From Jacaranda mimosifolia (lineage: Eukaryota; Streptophyta; Magnoliopsida; Lamiales; Bignoniaceae): a DNA stretch of 64,000 bases. The position numbers and the translations under genes were made by a program. The notes under the pieces are model-generated. The model saw only the letters and a list, made by a program, of their open reading frames with translations, was not told the origin of the DNA and did no database searches. Positions 22,147 through 32,532 of the stretch are shown piece after piece. Numbering within the stretch: the stretch's first letter is position 1; the number at the start of each line of letters is the position of its first letter. Location: the NCBI GenBank assembly GCA_018894105.1, contig CM032124.1, forward strand, positions 1,225,501 to 1,289,500, given 5' to 3'.

Positions 22147-23199
22147 ATGGCAGAAAAGAACAACACAGAATCAAAACCTGTGCTACCATTCATCACAAGA
22201 TTCAAACTGAATTTATTAGCACTGGCAAGGCATTTCTACATCCGCCCTGATGGCACCATCAACCGCCGTGTCCTCAGCCTCATAGACACCAAAGCATCGG
22301 CCCCAGCCACCAAACTCATAAACGCCACCGGTGTGTCCACAAAAGATGTCTCCATCGACCCCTCCCGGGATCTTTGGTTCCGTCTCTTCATCCCAAGCAC
22401 CATCAGCAATACCAACAGCCATTCAGACGTGTTATTGCCCTTGATCGTCTATTTTCATGGTGGGGGATTTATGACTCACGGACCAGACACCAAGAGTTTC
22501 GATGATCTTTGCAGCCATTTAGCTGCAAAAGTGCCTGCTGTTATTGCGTCCGTCAACTACCGTCTAGCCCCGGAGCACAAGTGCCCTAGTCAGTACGAGG
22601 ATGCCTTTGATGCCTTGAAATTCATTGATGCACAAAACTATGCCACTTTACCTGCCAATACTGACCTCAAGAGCTGCTTCATTGGAGGAGATAGTGCAGG
22701 AGGAAACATAGCCCATCATGTAACAGTTAGAGCTCTCCAGAATGCTGATCAGTTTGACAGAATAAAAATCACAGGTTTTCTGGCACTGCAGCCTTTCTTC
22801 GGTGGAGAAGACCGAACAGAATCAGAGCTGAGGTTGAAAAATGCACCAATGATTGATGTGAAGCGGACAGACTTAATGTGGAGGAACTTTCTACCAGAGG
22901 GTTCTGACAGAAACCACCCTGCAGCCAATGTGGTTGGTGGTGGTCCGAATTCTGAGGCTTCTGCAGCATTGAAGAATCTTGACTTTCCAAGTGCTTTGGT
23001 GGTTGTGGGAGGGAATGATCCACTGCAAGATTGGGAGAGAAGATATGTTGAAGGACTGAAGAATTGTGGGAAAGAAGTGAACTTGATTGAGTATCCAAAT
23101 GCATTCCATGGTTTCTATGCATTTCCAGAATTACCTGAATTCGGTTTGTTAATTGATGAAGTGAAGAATTTCATCCAGAAACAAGCACATTCCAATTGA
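22147..23199 (+). CDS. Carboxylesterase, CXE18-like (copy 2)
   Basis: 350 residues, intact paralogue of 17157-18221 in the same orientation. HGGGF begins at residue 104, the nucleophile is Ser183 (GDSAGG), with Asp291 (GGNDPLQD) and His321 (FHGFY) as the rest of the triad. DGTINRRVLSLID and NYRLAPEHKCP mark the plant class-I group near CXE18. The start is the ATG giving MAEKNNTES, which lines up with the start of copy 1; an in-frame ATG at 22084 would add 21 residues without family similarity. It is intronless with no signal peptide, so probably cytosolic. It differs from copy 1 mainly in the acyl-pocket stretch around residues 60-90 and near residues 265-275 (VVGGGPN insertion), so substrate choice may differ. 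Confidence 0.92.
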   Translation: MAEKNNTESKPVLPFITRFKLNLLALARHFYIRPDGTINRRVLSLIDTKASAPATKLINATGVSTKDVSIDPSRDLWFRLFIPSTISNTNSHSDVLLPLIVYFHGGGFMTHGPDTKSFDDLCSHLAAKVPAVIASVNYRLAPEHKCPSQYEDAFDALKFIDAQNYATLPANTDLKSCFIGGDSAGGNIAHHVTVRALQNADQFDRIKITGFLALQPFFGGEDRTESELRLKNAPMIDVKRTDLMWRNFLPEGSDRNHPAANVVGGGPNSEASAALKNLDFPSALVVVGGNDPLQDWERRYVEGLKNCGKEVNLIEYPNAFHGFYAFPELPEFGLLIDEVKNFIQKQAHSN

Positions 23200-24531
23200 A
23201 TTTCAAGTCAGACAGTCGATCAAGCTTGTCGATACTCTGAATTATTCAAATTACATGTGTTTGTTGAAGAAAATAAAGCGGCTGGTAGTTTGCCATATGC
23301 TAATATTAGTCACTTCTCTGTTTCTATCCCTCTCAAAGTTTCTGGAGATCCAGAAAATAATTTTTCATCCCTTTCCACCTTCTAAAGTATATGAGAACCT
23401 ATGCTTTCTTTCTCAATGCGACTGGAAGTTGATAAGCAATCGTAGCTATTTGTATTATCACGTTTATTTCCTAAAGACAAGGTTTATAAGATTTGGAAAA
23501 ATTTTAAGTTGATTCTAGATCTTGGTAGTGAACATGCTCTGGAAGTTTGTGACGGACATTTTTCTAGAAAGATACAGCAACTAGAAATTTATAGATCTAA
23601 GAACAGAATGCAGAAAGCTAAAAGTGAAGCATGAAAAATTAAAATCTTCAAGTTACCACTCCAAGAATAAATAATTGCACGTCTGTATTATTCACATCTT
23701 GCCTTCTTTGATATGAAGTTCTTCAGACATCATCAATCACAAGTCACCTGAGAAATAAGGAGCTGATATTAGTCTTCAAAGAATGATCCTATTGCTTAAG
23801 TATTTGGACTAGGTTCAACAATCAACCTAGGTCAGTTACTAGACAAGTTCAAGGATATTACCAATATTATAAGTTTGATTCAGTTAAATAAAACTAAGGA
23901 GATATGTGCAGAAACCAGTTCGAGAACAAAACATATACATCCAGTTGAACATCTCTGGCATTAGAATAGAATATAACTTTATGGCATAAGAAATGCGATA
24001 TCCCCTTGGCACTGAAATTCAAGATACCAAAGACTGCTTGCCTTACAGTCATTTGCAGGCATAGAGGAAGGAGTTTGCTGGTGCTGATATGGATATTCAC
24101 ATTTTGCATGTAAAAGTATGCCTCAGAGTTCAACTAAGAAGAGATCCTTTATCATCTCTGAGTTGCTACCCAGGCCAGATCAGACAGACAGACTATTGCT
24201 CTCCAACACAAAATTCACCTCGATAAAATAATATTTCACATTCATTCATGAATCTCTTCTAACACGTCTAAAGACTAACACATTGAACCTGACATCTGCC
24301 ACAGTTTATGGGAGCAAGTCTATTCATCATAGTTGTTGGCACCCAAATCCTGCTTTGATCATCCATTGATAAACCAAGTACATGAATCCGCGTCACTTGC
24401 AGCCAGTTGACTTCACTGAAAAGGTGAAAGTCATATATGACAATATTTATTTAGACCTCTCAATGGATGCTCATCCTCAGTGAGGTTTCGAAGATGATTG
24501 AAGGCGAACAACAGAGTTTTTCATTCTCAAA
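23200..24531. other. Intergenic between carboxylesterase 2 and the PPR gene
   Basis: The genes converge here, so this holds both 3' ends. The last few hundred bases (about 24150-24531) are probably 3' UTR of the PPR gene. Small open frames here have no recognisable features. Confidence 0.5.
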
Positions 24532-26589
24532 CTACAATATTGATGGTATATTTGCAATTTCGTAACCAATATCTTGCATTAAGGGGAGAAGTTTCTCATG
24601 CAGCAGCATGTAAATCTCCTTCATTTCAGGATGGGATATGTCACCCACCAAGAATACATGACTCTTGCCGTTAACTTCGACCTGACTAAAACCAGGCACC
24701 TTTTTCACTTCCCTTTCCTTCATCTTCTTTCTTAGTTGGGAAAACTTGTCCCATTTTCCAGATGAGGCATACACATTAGCCAAAAGCACATACCCACCAG
24801 AGCTAGCTGGCTGAAGTTCTATAAGTTCATCCCCTATATGATCAGCCATATTACCATCTCCATACAACCTGCACGCACCAAGCAATGCTCCAAGAACTGC
24901 ACCATCATATTTATCTGGAGGCATCTCATTAACCACTTTCATAGCTTCACTCACAAGCCCAGCTCGTCCTAGGATATCACCAAGGCAAGAGTAGTGCTCT
25001 GCCATAGGCTCTAAGCCATAAGCACTCCTCATGGAGTCAAAAAGCATTCTACCTTTCTTGACAAGGCCAGCATGACTACAGGCCGACAAGACTCCTACAA
25101 AAGTGACCTCATCTGGATGGTGTCCTGATCGTAGCATCCGAGCAAATGCCTGCAATGCCTGTATGCCAAATCCATGCTTAGCATATGCTAATATCATCAC
25201 AGTCCAAGTCACAACGTCCTTTGCCTCAATATTGTCAAAAGCAATCCAAGCTGAGGTAATATCACCACTTCTATAATACATGGTAATCAAAGTATTAGTA
25301 AGTGATGTTTCTATATCAAAACCAAGGTGCACAATGAGGCCATGAACCTGCAACACCCCTAGAATACCTCTGCATGAAGTTAGTAGGCTAGTAAGGCTTG
25401 TCTCATTTGGCCTAATGGAGCTACGAAGCATCCAAACGAAGTGCCAAAAGGCTTCTTCCTCTTGCCGTTCCTTGGCATAACCATCAATCATTGCATTCCA
25501 AGTTACAATATTTCTTCTAGACATCAACCTAAAAAGTTCACCAGCCTCAACCAAACGACCTTCATCAGTATAGGCTGTGATCATTGCATTCCATGCCGAA
25601 ACATCCTTATTTGGCATTTGATCAAAGTATATCCTCGCTAACTCTGTCATCCCGTTTTGTGCAAGACCCGTGACCATGGTAGTCCATGAAACAGCATTCC
25701 TCCAAGGCATTGAATCAAACAGTTGTTTTGCTTCATGTACTCTGTTCTCATTCGAAAACCCATTAATCATTATGTTCCAAGAGTATAAATTACGCTGCGG
25801 CATCACATTAAAGAGCTTAAATGCCTCATCAATCTTGTCATTCTCAACATACGCTTTGATCATTGAGGTCCATGTTACCAGATTTTTCACAGGCGTTCGA
25901 TCAAAAGCACTTCGAGCTTCATCAACCAACCCATTCCGTGCAAAACCTAAAATCACGTTTGTCCACGTAATCTCATTTATTTCTTTTTCAGGCATTCTCC
26001 CAAAAAGCTCAAGAGCATCGTCAACTTTCCCTAATTTAAAGTATCCTGAAATCAAACTAGTCCAAGAAAATGCATTCCTCTCAGGCATTTCATCAAATAT
26101 CTCCTTCGCCCTATCCATTCTACCAGCCTTAGCATAAGCATGCACCATAGCAGAATCCGCCGCAATGCTTCTCATACCTTTAGGAATTTCATAGAAAAGT
26201 CTCTCAGCTTTGTGAAACTCATCATTCTTGAGGTAAATACTGATCATGGAAGCATAAGACACCTTGTCTCGTTCAGGCATGTCGTCAAACAATTTCCTTG
26301 CTGCATTGATGTTGGCTCGACGACCCAGCCCCCCCATTCGCACATTGTAATCATAAATTGAACTAAAATTAGCAAAAGAAATTGAATCATCTTTCTCTGC
26401 AAATTCTGAGGAAATTTTGCTGTGTAACAAAGTGCTGGAATTTGAGTCCAATGTTGCAGCGGCAGTGGTCGTATAAAGAGCTTGAGGGGTCCATCGTTTT
26501 TTCTTACGCAATAAAGAAATGCTTGCCGGAAGCACGATGACATTTTGGCCCGTTATGAGCAGCTTCCGTGTTGCAACGCCTCCGATCAT
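24532..26589 (-). CDS. PLS-class pentatricopeptide repeat protein with E/E+ domain
   Basis: 685 residues, single exon, as is usual for plant PPR genes. Residues ~75-555 hold about a dozen PPR motifs of alternating length. Examples of motif ends are MPERNAFSWTSLISGYFKLG, MPQRNLYSWNIMINGFSNEN and MSRRNIVTWNAMIDGYAKER. From about residue 563 an E/E+ domain follows (GACRLYGDGNMADHIGDEL, SGGYVLLANVYASSGKWD, KVPGFSQVEVNGKSHVFLVG). The protein ends at IPSIL with no DYW domain. PLS proteins bind organelle RNA and most act in C-to-U editing; E+ types need a DYW partner. The N-terminus (ATRKLLITGQNVIVLPAS, then RRKKR-type and Thr/Ala-rich) suits a mitochondrial or plastid presequence. The start is the first ATG. 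The gene is intact. Confidence 0.92.
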   Translation of the reverse strand: MIGGVATRKLLITGQNVIVLPASISLLRKKKRWTPQALYTTTAAATLDSNSSTLLHSKISSEFAEKDDSISFANFSSIYDYNVRMGGLGRRANINAARKLFDDMPERDKVSYASMISIYLKNDEFHKAERLFYEIPKGMRSIAADSAMVHAYAKAGRMDRAKEIFDEMPERNAFSWTSLISGYFKLGKVDDALELFGRMPEKEINEITWTNVILGFARNGLVDEARSAFDRTPVKNLVTWTSMIKAYVENDKIDEAFKLFNVMPQRNLYSWNIMINGFSNENRVHEAKQLFDSMPWRNAVSWTTMVTGLAQNGMTELARIYFDQMPNKDVSAWNAMITAYTDEGRLVEAGELFRLMSRRNIVTWNAMIDGYAKERQEEEAFWHFVWMLRSSIRPNETSLTSLLTSCRGILGVLQVHGLIVHLGFDIETSLTNTLITMYYRSGDITSAWIAFDNIEAKDVVTWTVMILAYAKHGFGIQALQAFARMLRSGHHPDEVTFVGVLSACSHAGLVKKGRMLFDSMRSAYGLEPMAEHYSCLGDILGRAGLVSEAMKVVNEMPPDKYDGAVLGALLGACRLYGDGNMADHIGDELIELQPASSGGYVLLANVYASSGKWDKFSQLRKKMKEREVKKVPGFSQVEVNGKSHVFLVGDISHPEMKEIYMLLHEKLLPLMQDIGYEIANIPSIL

Positions 26590-26797
26590 CCCCCGTCACG
26601 GCGGCGCTTCAATTCTGCAGAGCCAATCGCCTAATCTGTGAAGAAAGAATGCTTTCAGCACAACGTACAAGCATATGTATTTTCGCGAACAACTTTATTA
26701 GGGAAAAAAGATAATGAATTTTCTAATTATACATTTTTTAATATAAAAAGAATTAAATTCAATTAAATTTTGTAAAAATCTAAAAATTGTCAAAGAA

Positions 26798-27087
26798 TGA
26801 TTATTGGTTTAACTCAACCTCAAAAATTGGTTCAAGAAATAAAAATTGTTCAATACTATATATAGAGACTACAATTTATTTATTTCATCGATGTGGGATA
26901 CTAACACGCATCAATGGACTAACATGAAAATGAGCGGCTAACCCAATATTGGGAATGGGTGGCTCCGATACCATGAATAAATCTTGGGCCTAACTTAACC
27001 CCAAAAGATAACTCAAGTGGTGAAAATTGTCCAATACTATATATAGATATTATAATTTATTTATTTCACCAATATGAAATACTAACA
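26798..27087 (-). mobile_element. TRIM (miniature LTR retrotransposon), complete layout
   Basis: Two direct repeats of about 109 and 114 bp (26798-26906 and 26974-27087) flank a 67-bp core. Both repeats read, on the minus strand, from TGTTAGTATNNCA to an end near TCA, with TCTATATATAGTATTG in the middle. Directly next to the 5' repeat lies TGGTATCGGAGCC (minus strand, 26961-26973), a near match to the primer-binding site for initiator Met tRNA. There is no coding capacity. This layout, an LTR pair plus PBS in under 300 bp, is that of a TRIM element. Confidence 0.8.
26961..26973 (-). promoter_or_regulatory. Primer-binding site of the TRIM (initiator Met tRNA type)
   Basis: TGGTATCGGAGCC on the minus strand, immediately after the 5' direct repeat. 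It differs from the common TGGTATCAGAGC by one base. Confidence 0.75.
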
Positions 27088-27429
27088 AAAGTATTTTCAA
27101 TTACCGCTGAATCAATTTTCAACTCGACACACGTTGCCATTATACTAACAATATTAAGATTCTGTAACTTCCTATTAATTCACTCTCATAATGTTCTAAG
27201 TTCTTTTAATTATTAATTTTTTAAAATGTATTATCATATTACTGATAATTTTTTTTTATGTATAATATTTTATTTTAAAAACATTAAAATTATATGAATT
27301 TGTAGTAATATGTTAGTTAATTTAAAAATAATTTTAAAATTTTATAAGATAGAAAAATAAAAAAATAAAAGTAAAAATTAATATTATAATTAATACAATT
27401 TATCAATTTTAGCTACAAATCAAAATTTA

Positions 27430-29287
27430 GGCCAAATTACACAACGCCCCCCTGTGATATATGTAATTGGTTCATAACCCCCTGTAAAATAAAAATTGAC
27501 AAAAAAAACCCTGTATTTTCTAAAATGATGCAATAGGCATCCCTCGAAGGGTTGGTGTTATTCACGCGCGGGTTTATGCGATTTGGTATGCAATTTTATG
27601 TATAAAAAGATGATTTTGCCCTCATTTATCAGCCGTTAGATTTTTTTTAAAGAAATTAACAGTCCAAATTAAATAATATAAAATCTCTAAAAAATATATA
27701 AAAAATAAATAATATATTATTCCCAACCCCCAAACCCACCCCCGTCCCCCTCATGCGCCCCCCGCAGCTATGGCAACATAAGACACAACAGCCAACGGCT
27801 GCTATGGCCGCTCTTGCCGTCCCCTGCCATGGCCTCCACGCAACAGCCATGGCTGCCCTTGCGAGCATAGGGGTCAAATTGGGGTCCCACCCCACCAGCA
27901 GCCATGGCTGTAGTGCTGCCGATAGTTGACAATTGTGGCAGCCATGACTGTCATGCTTGACAACTTGACGGGCATTTGGCAGCCAATTCGCTGCCAGAGC
28001 CAAAAATAATAATAAAAAAAAAAAAGAAGTTGTTAGATGCGACGGTCGCCATGGCCAGATCCAACCACTATGCACCGCTGCCATGGCAACAACAACTTAT
28101 TGAGGTTGAGGGAAAAGGGGCGGGATGGTGGCGGGGTAGTTGGGCGGGTGGGGTAGGATATTATATTATATATATGTTATATATAATTATATAGATAAAT
28201 TTATATATATGTATGTATACTATATGTATATAAATATAAATAAAAAATATATTATATATTTTTACAAAATAAGTATTATTTAATTTGAAATGAAGAAAAT
28301 TTATATATATATATATATTAGGTGAAAAAAATATATGTATAAATAAAAAATATATGTTTTTTTTTGGTAAAAAAATATATATTTATATTTATAGATGTAC
28401 ATATATTTTATATGTAACTATAAATAAAAAATATATTATATTTTTATAAATATTATATACTATTTAATTTTAAAAGAATTAAAGAAAATTTATATATGGA
28501 TATACATGATATGTATAAATAAATAATATATAATTTCTTTATAGATAAATTTATATATGAACTTGTATAAGTGTAAATAAAAACTATATTATATATACTT
28601 TTTTAAAATTATTATGCATAAACTTATATATGTATACATATTATATATATATATATAAGTATAAATAGAAACATATTATATATATATATATCCTTTTTTT
28701 AAATATTAAATGTTGTTTAATTTTAAAAGAATTAAAAAAATTATATATATGGATATACATGATATGTATAAATAAATAATATATAATTTATTTATAGATA
28801 AATTATATATGTGTATTATATAAGTGTAAATAAAAAATTATATATATACTATTTTAAATATTAGATATTATTTAATTTGGAATAAATAAAATAATTTATA
28901 TATTATATATAAATAAAAAATACGTATGTATATATTTATGCATAAACTTATACATGTATACATATTATATATTTAAGTATAAATATAAACATATTATACA
29001 TCATTTTTATAAATATTAAATATTATTTAAGTTGAAATGGACAAAAAATAATTAAAAAATATATATAAATAATAGATAAGATAAAAGTAAATATTATTTT
29101 AATTTCAATTTTAGTTAAGGGCAATTTTATTTTTTTACTACTCAATAGACATCAAACAAGAAACAAAAGGTTGTGGGGTCAAATGAGCAACTTTCAATTA
29201 AATATAGGGGGTTTTTTGCCAATTTTTATTTTGCAAGGAGTTATGAACCAATTGCGAATATCACAGGGGGCATTGTGCAATTTACCC
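27430..29287. mobile_element. Long-TIR DNA element A (Mutator-like?), non-autonomous
   Basis: The ends form imperfect inverted repeats of ~70 bp. The left begins GGCCAAATTACACAACGCCC and includes TAATTGGTTCATAACCCCCT. The right includes AGGAGTTATGAACCAATTGC and ends GCAATTTACCC. Inside, 27720-28160 is GC-rich and full of the palindromic word GGCAGCCATGGCTGCC in variants. The rest (28160-29100) is AT-rich with recurring blocks such as GGATATACATGATATGTATA. No transposase is visible. Long TIRs suggest a Mutator-like element, but I could not confirm a 9-bp target duplication. Confidence 0.65.
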
Positions 29288-30405
29288 TCAATTTGTTGTA
29301 GAAAAGTTTAACTTATTAATTTCTTAATTTAAAAAAATCAAGGATAATATAATTTAAAAATCATTATCCATGCTAGTAAAAGTTAAAAATTGAAAATTAC
29401 ATGGGTAATGTTTGGTTATAAATTGTATATTTTATATTATGTGTTTTAGAAAATGAGTTTTGAAAGTGAGGTTAGGGAATGCAAAGTTGTATTGGGGAAT
29501 ATAATGAATATTTGTTTATATTTTGGAGAGTTTCGATATGTTTATTTGTATTTTGAGAGTAGACAATTTTTATTGTAGTTGTTTGTTTTTATTTTGAAAT
29601 GAGATAATTTTTATTGTAGTGGTCAAATCAATGATTTTTGTTGGATTTTTTGAGTGCAAATAGAATTGAGTAATTTTTTTTATAGTAAGAATAATAATAA
29701 AATACTAGCAACCAATGCATACTCGATCTGCGTGCATTCAATAAAAATAAAAACTAAATGGTATTCAAATGGTTTGAAAATAATAGTTATAATAGAGAAA
29801 AAAATAATCAATTAAAACCGATGCCCAATTCATTCATGCATCTTGAAAAAAAAAATAATAATAATAATTTAAATGGGAGAAATCATATATGCGAGAAGAA
29901 GTTGAGAAAAATAAAAATATGTATAAATATGTATAGCCTTTATAGAATTATTATGTAATAGTAGTAATGAGGGAAATGGTAAGAGGATGGTGGGATGGTA
30001 GTTATTTTATATAAACATGAGAATTTAAAAAAAAAATGAGGATATATTAAAAAAGACACTTGAAAACATATCAAAAGGGGTGTAGGCTATTTATTAATAG
30101 TATAGATATATAATATGTATATGATATATATATATATATGAAAAATGGGAAATTTTTGAGGATAATCAAATATAGAAGAGGATATTTTGAGAAAATTTAA
30201 TTTGACATTTTAAAGAAAAAAATTATATATATTTAATTATATTTTGCCAAAATATAACCAAACATAGCCATGACTTTTATGAATCAAAGGGCAAAAAAGA
30301 CCAACTTTCTATAAATTTTTGGGATACAAGAGAGGACTGAGAGGACATAAAAATCCATAAATACCCCTATCCTAGATAATATTGGAAAATCCATAGATTA
30401 TATAT
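29288..30405. other. AT-rich spacer between the two long-TIR elements
   Basis: No gene. It contains the 402-bp Helitron listed at 29705-30106. About 29440-29640 repeats a motif family (GGGAATRTAATGA, AGACAATTTTTATTGTAGT and similar). Confidence 0.5.
29705..30106 (-). mobile_element. Short non-autonomous Helitron
   Basis: On the minus strand it begins A/TCTATACTATTAATAAATAG and ends GGTTGCTAG/T, the Helitron rules of a 5' TC, a 3' CTAG and insertion between A and T. An imperfect AATGCA/TGCATT hairpin lies about 10 bases before CTAG. There is no coding capacity. The 5' end matches the large Helitron at 48566-58839 (TCTATACTA shared). Confidence 0.65.
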
Positions 30406-32073
30406 GGGCAAATTGCACAGCGCCTTCCTGCAATATTCAAAATTGGCTAACAACCTCATGTGAAATAGAGATTTGCTCCTATACCCCCTATGTTTAATTG
30501 AACGTTATACACTTGACCCAACAACTTTTTTATTGTTGTTTGATGTTCATTGAATAGTAAAAAGACAAAATTACTCTTAAATAAAATTATTTTTTTATAC
30601 ATTTCAAATTAATTTAAAAAAGGTATATGTTTCGATTTATACTTATATATAATATGTATACATATATAAGTCCGTGCATAATAATTTTGAAAAAGTATAT
30701 ACTATAGTTTTTACACTTATATAATATATGTACATGTATAAATTTATCTATAAAGATATTATATATTATTTATTTACACATGTCACATATATCCATATAT
30801 AAATTTTCTTTAATTCTTTTAAAATTAAATAATATATTTTTTATTTATATTTACATATAAAATATCTGTACATCTATAAATATAAACATATATGTTTTTT
30901 ATTTATACATATAATATATAATTTTTTTCTTCATTTCAAATCAAGAAATATTTATTATTTGTAAAAATATAAAATATATAATATTTATAAAAATTAAATA
31001 ATATATTTTTTATTCATAGTTACATATAAAATATATGTACATCTATAAATATAAACATATATGTTTTTTATTTATACATATAATATATATAATTTTTTCT
31101 TCATTTCAAATTAAGTAATATTTATTATATGTAAAAATATAAAATATATAATATTTATAAAAATTAAATAATATATTTTTATTTATAATTACAATATATA
31201 ATTATAGTTACATATAAAAATTATAAAAATTATTTATTATTTATTATTTATAAAAACATAAAATATAATTTATACTTATATACATATAATATACATATAT
31301 ATAAATTTATCATAACATGTATAGATATGCATATATATAAAATTATATATAACATATATATATATTTATATATATTATCATCACCCCCCTTCCCCACCCT
31401 TCTTCCCCAAAGCCGACGGGCAGCCATGGCTGCGTGCATAATGGCCACGTCTGGCCAGACCTAGCCCTAGCCACTGGCCGCCATGGCCAATGGCGATCGT
31501 CGATCTGCATTTTTCTTCTTCTTCTTCTTCTTTCTTTTTTTTTTTTTTTGGCCGTCGGCAGCTAATTGGCGAGTTACCGTGGTTGGCTGCCGAAATGCTG
31601 GTAGCCATGGCTACCATGGCCATCGGCTGCCAGCTACCGGCAGCTATGAAAAATTGGCTGCCATGGTTGGGGTGGGGTGGGATTTACATTTATTATATAT
31701 ATGTATTATATATTAGATTATATATTTTACATATATCTATTATATTATATATTATATATATATTAATATATTACTTATTTTTTTAAAGATATTATATGAT
31801 TTAATTTGGACTGTTAATTTCTTTAAAAAAATTTAATTATCGATAAGTGAGGGGCATGATCATCTTTTTACACATAAAATTACATGTCAAATCGTGCACA
31901 CTCACGCGTGAATGACACTTTCCTCCCCAGGGGTGTTCATTGCATGATTTTAGAAAATATAAAGGGTATAAGAGTAAATTTTTATTTTATAAAGGTTTAT
32001 CAGTCAATTTTTTATTTTATAAAGGGTTACCAATCAATTTTGAATATTAGAGGGGACACTGTGCAATTTATTC
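30406..32073. mobile_element. Long-TIR DNA element B, inverted relative of element A
   Basis: The left end GGGCAAATTGCACAGCGCC and the right end CACTGTGCAATTTATT are inverted repeats (with ATTCAAAATTG further in on the left and CAATTTTGAAT on the right). The internal order is reversed compared with element A. AT-rich blocks come first, then a GC-rich core at 31380-31680 with many CAGCCATGG words, then TTTGGACTGTTAATTTCTTT, which mirrors AAAGAAATTAACAGTCCAAA of element A at 27650-27670. No transposase. It ends about 115 bp before the FAM32A-like start codon. Confidence 0.65.
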
Positions 32074-32187
32074 TACTATATATACATATATGATATATGT
32101 AGAGAGACCGAGGGAAGAAAATCTGCCCAAAATTCGCAATAATCTCCGTTCGAGAGAAAGTCGAAGAAAAGTTAAACTAAGGTAGGA

Positions 32188-32532
32188 ATGTCGGAGGCGT
32201 ATGAGAGGGTGAGGGGTGGAAGGCTGGCCTTCAAGGGAGGGGAGCTCGCCACACGCGACAAAGCCATAGACAAGAAGAAAAAGAAGAAGAAGAAGAAGAA
32301 CAAGCTCCCCGACGACGCCGTTTTGCCCGAGGACCCGAGTGCCAACGTTGTGGATTCGGGTTCGGGTGCGGGAGATGTGTACACAATTGATGCCGCGAAG
32401 AAGATGAAGTACGAGGAGTTATTTCCTGTTGAAACGAAGAAGTTCAGGTACGACCCGAATGCCAAGTCGAAGTCCGTTGAGGAAGCCCTAGATGATCGGG
32501 TCAAGAAGAAGGCTGATCGCTACTGTAAATGA
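32188..32532 (+). CDS. FAM32A: FAM32A-like protein (spliceosome-associated)
   Basis: 114 residues, intronless. The N-terminus SEAYERVRGGRLAFKGGEL matches the FAM32A family (human form begins EAYEQVQKGPLKLKG). A run of nine Lys follows at residues ~29-37. The C-terminal half is of plant type, ending VEEALDDRVKKKADRYCK. In animals FAM32A sits in the active site of the late spliceosome and helps second-step splicing; a matching nuclear role in plants is inferred. The start is the only ATG before the conserved SEAYE. The upstream ~115 bases between the transposon edge and ATG must hold the core promoter and leader; a (TA)-rich segment at 32078-32100 may serve as TATA region. The gene is intact. 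Confidence 0.88.
   Translation: MSEAYERVRGGRLAFKGGELATRDKAIDKKKKKKKKKNKLPDDAVLPEDPSANVVDSGSGAGDVYTIDAAKKMKYEELFPVETKKFRYDPNAKSKSVEEALDDRVKKKADRYCK

Noticed and set aside
23255..23512. 85-codon plus-strand frame after carboxylesterase 2
   Set aside because: Overlaps the likely 3' UTR; no similarity to known proteins and unfavourable composition.
27656..28084. 142-codon minus-strand frame in element A
   Set aside because: Low-complexity translation of the GC-rich palindromic core; not conserved as protein in element B.
31381..31786. Several overlapping frames in element B core
   Set aside because: They come from (CTT)n and palindromic repeats and give homopolymer-like proteins.
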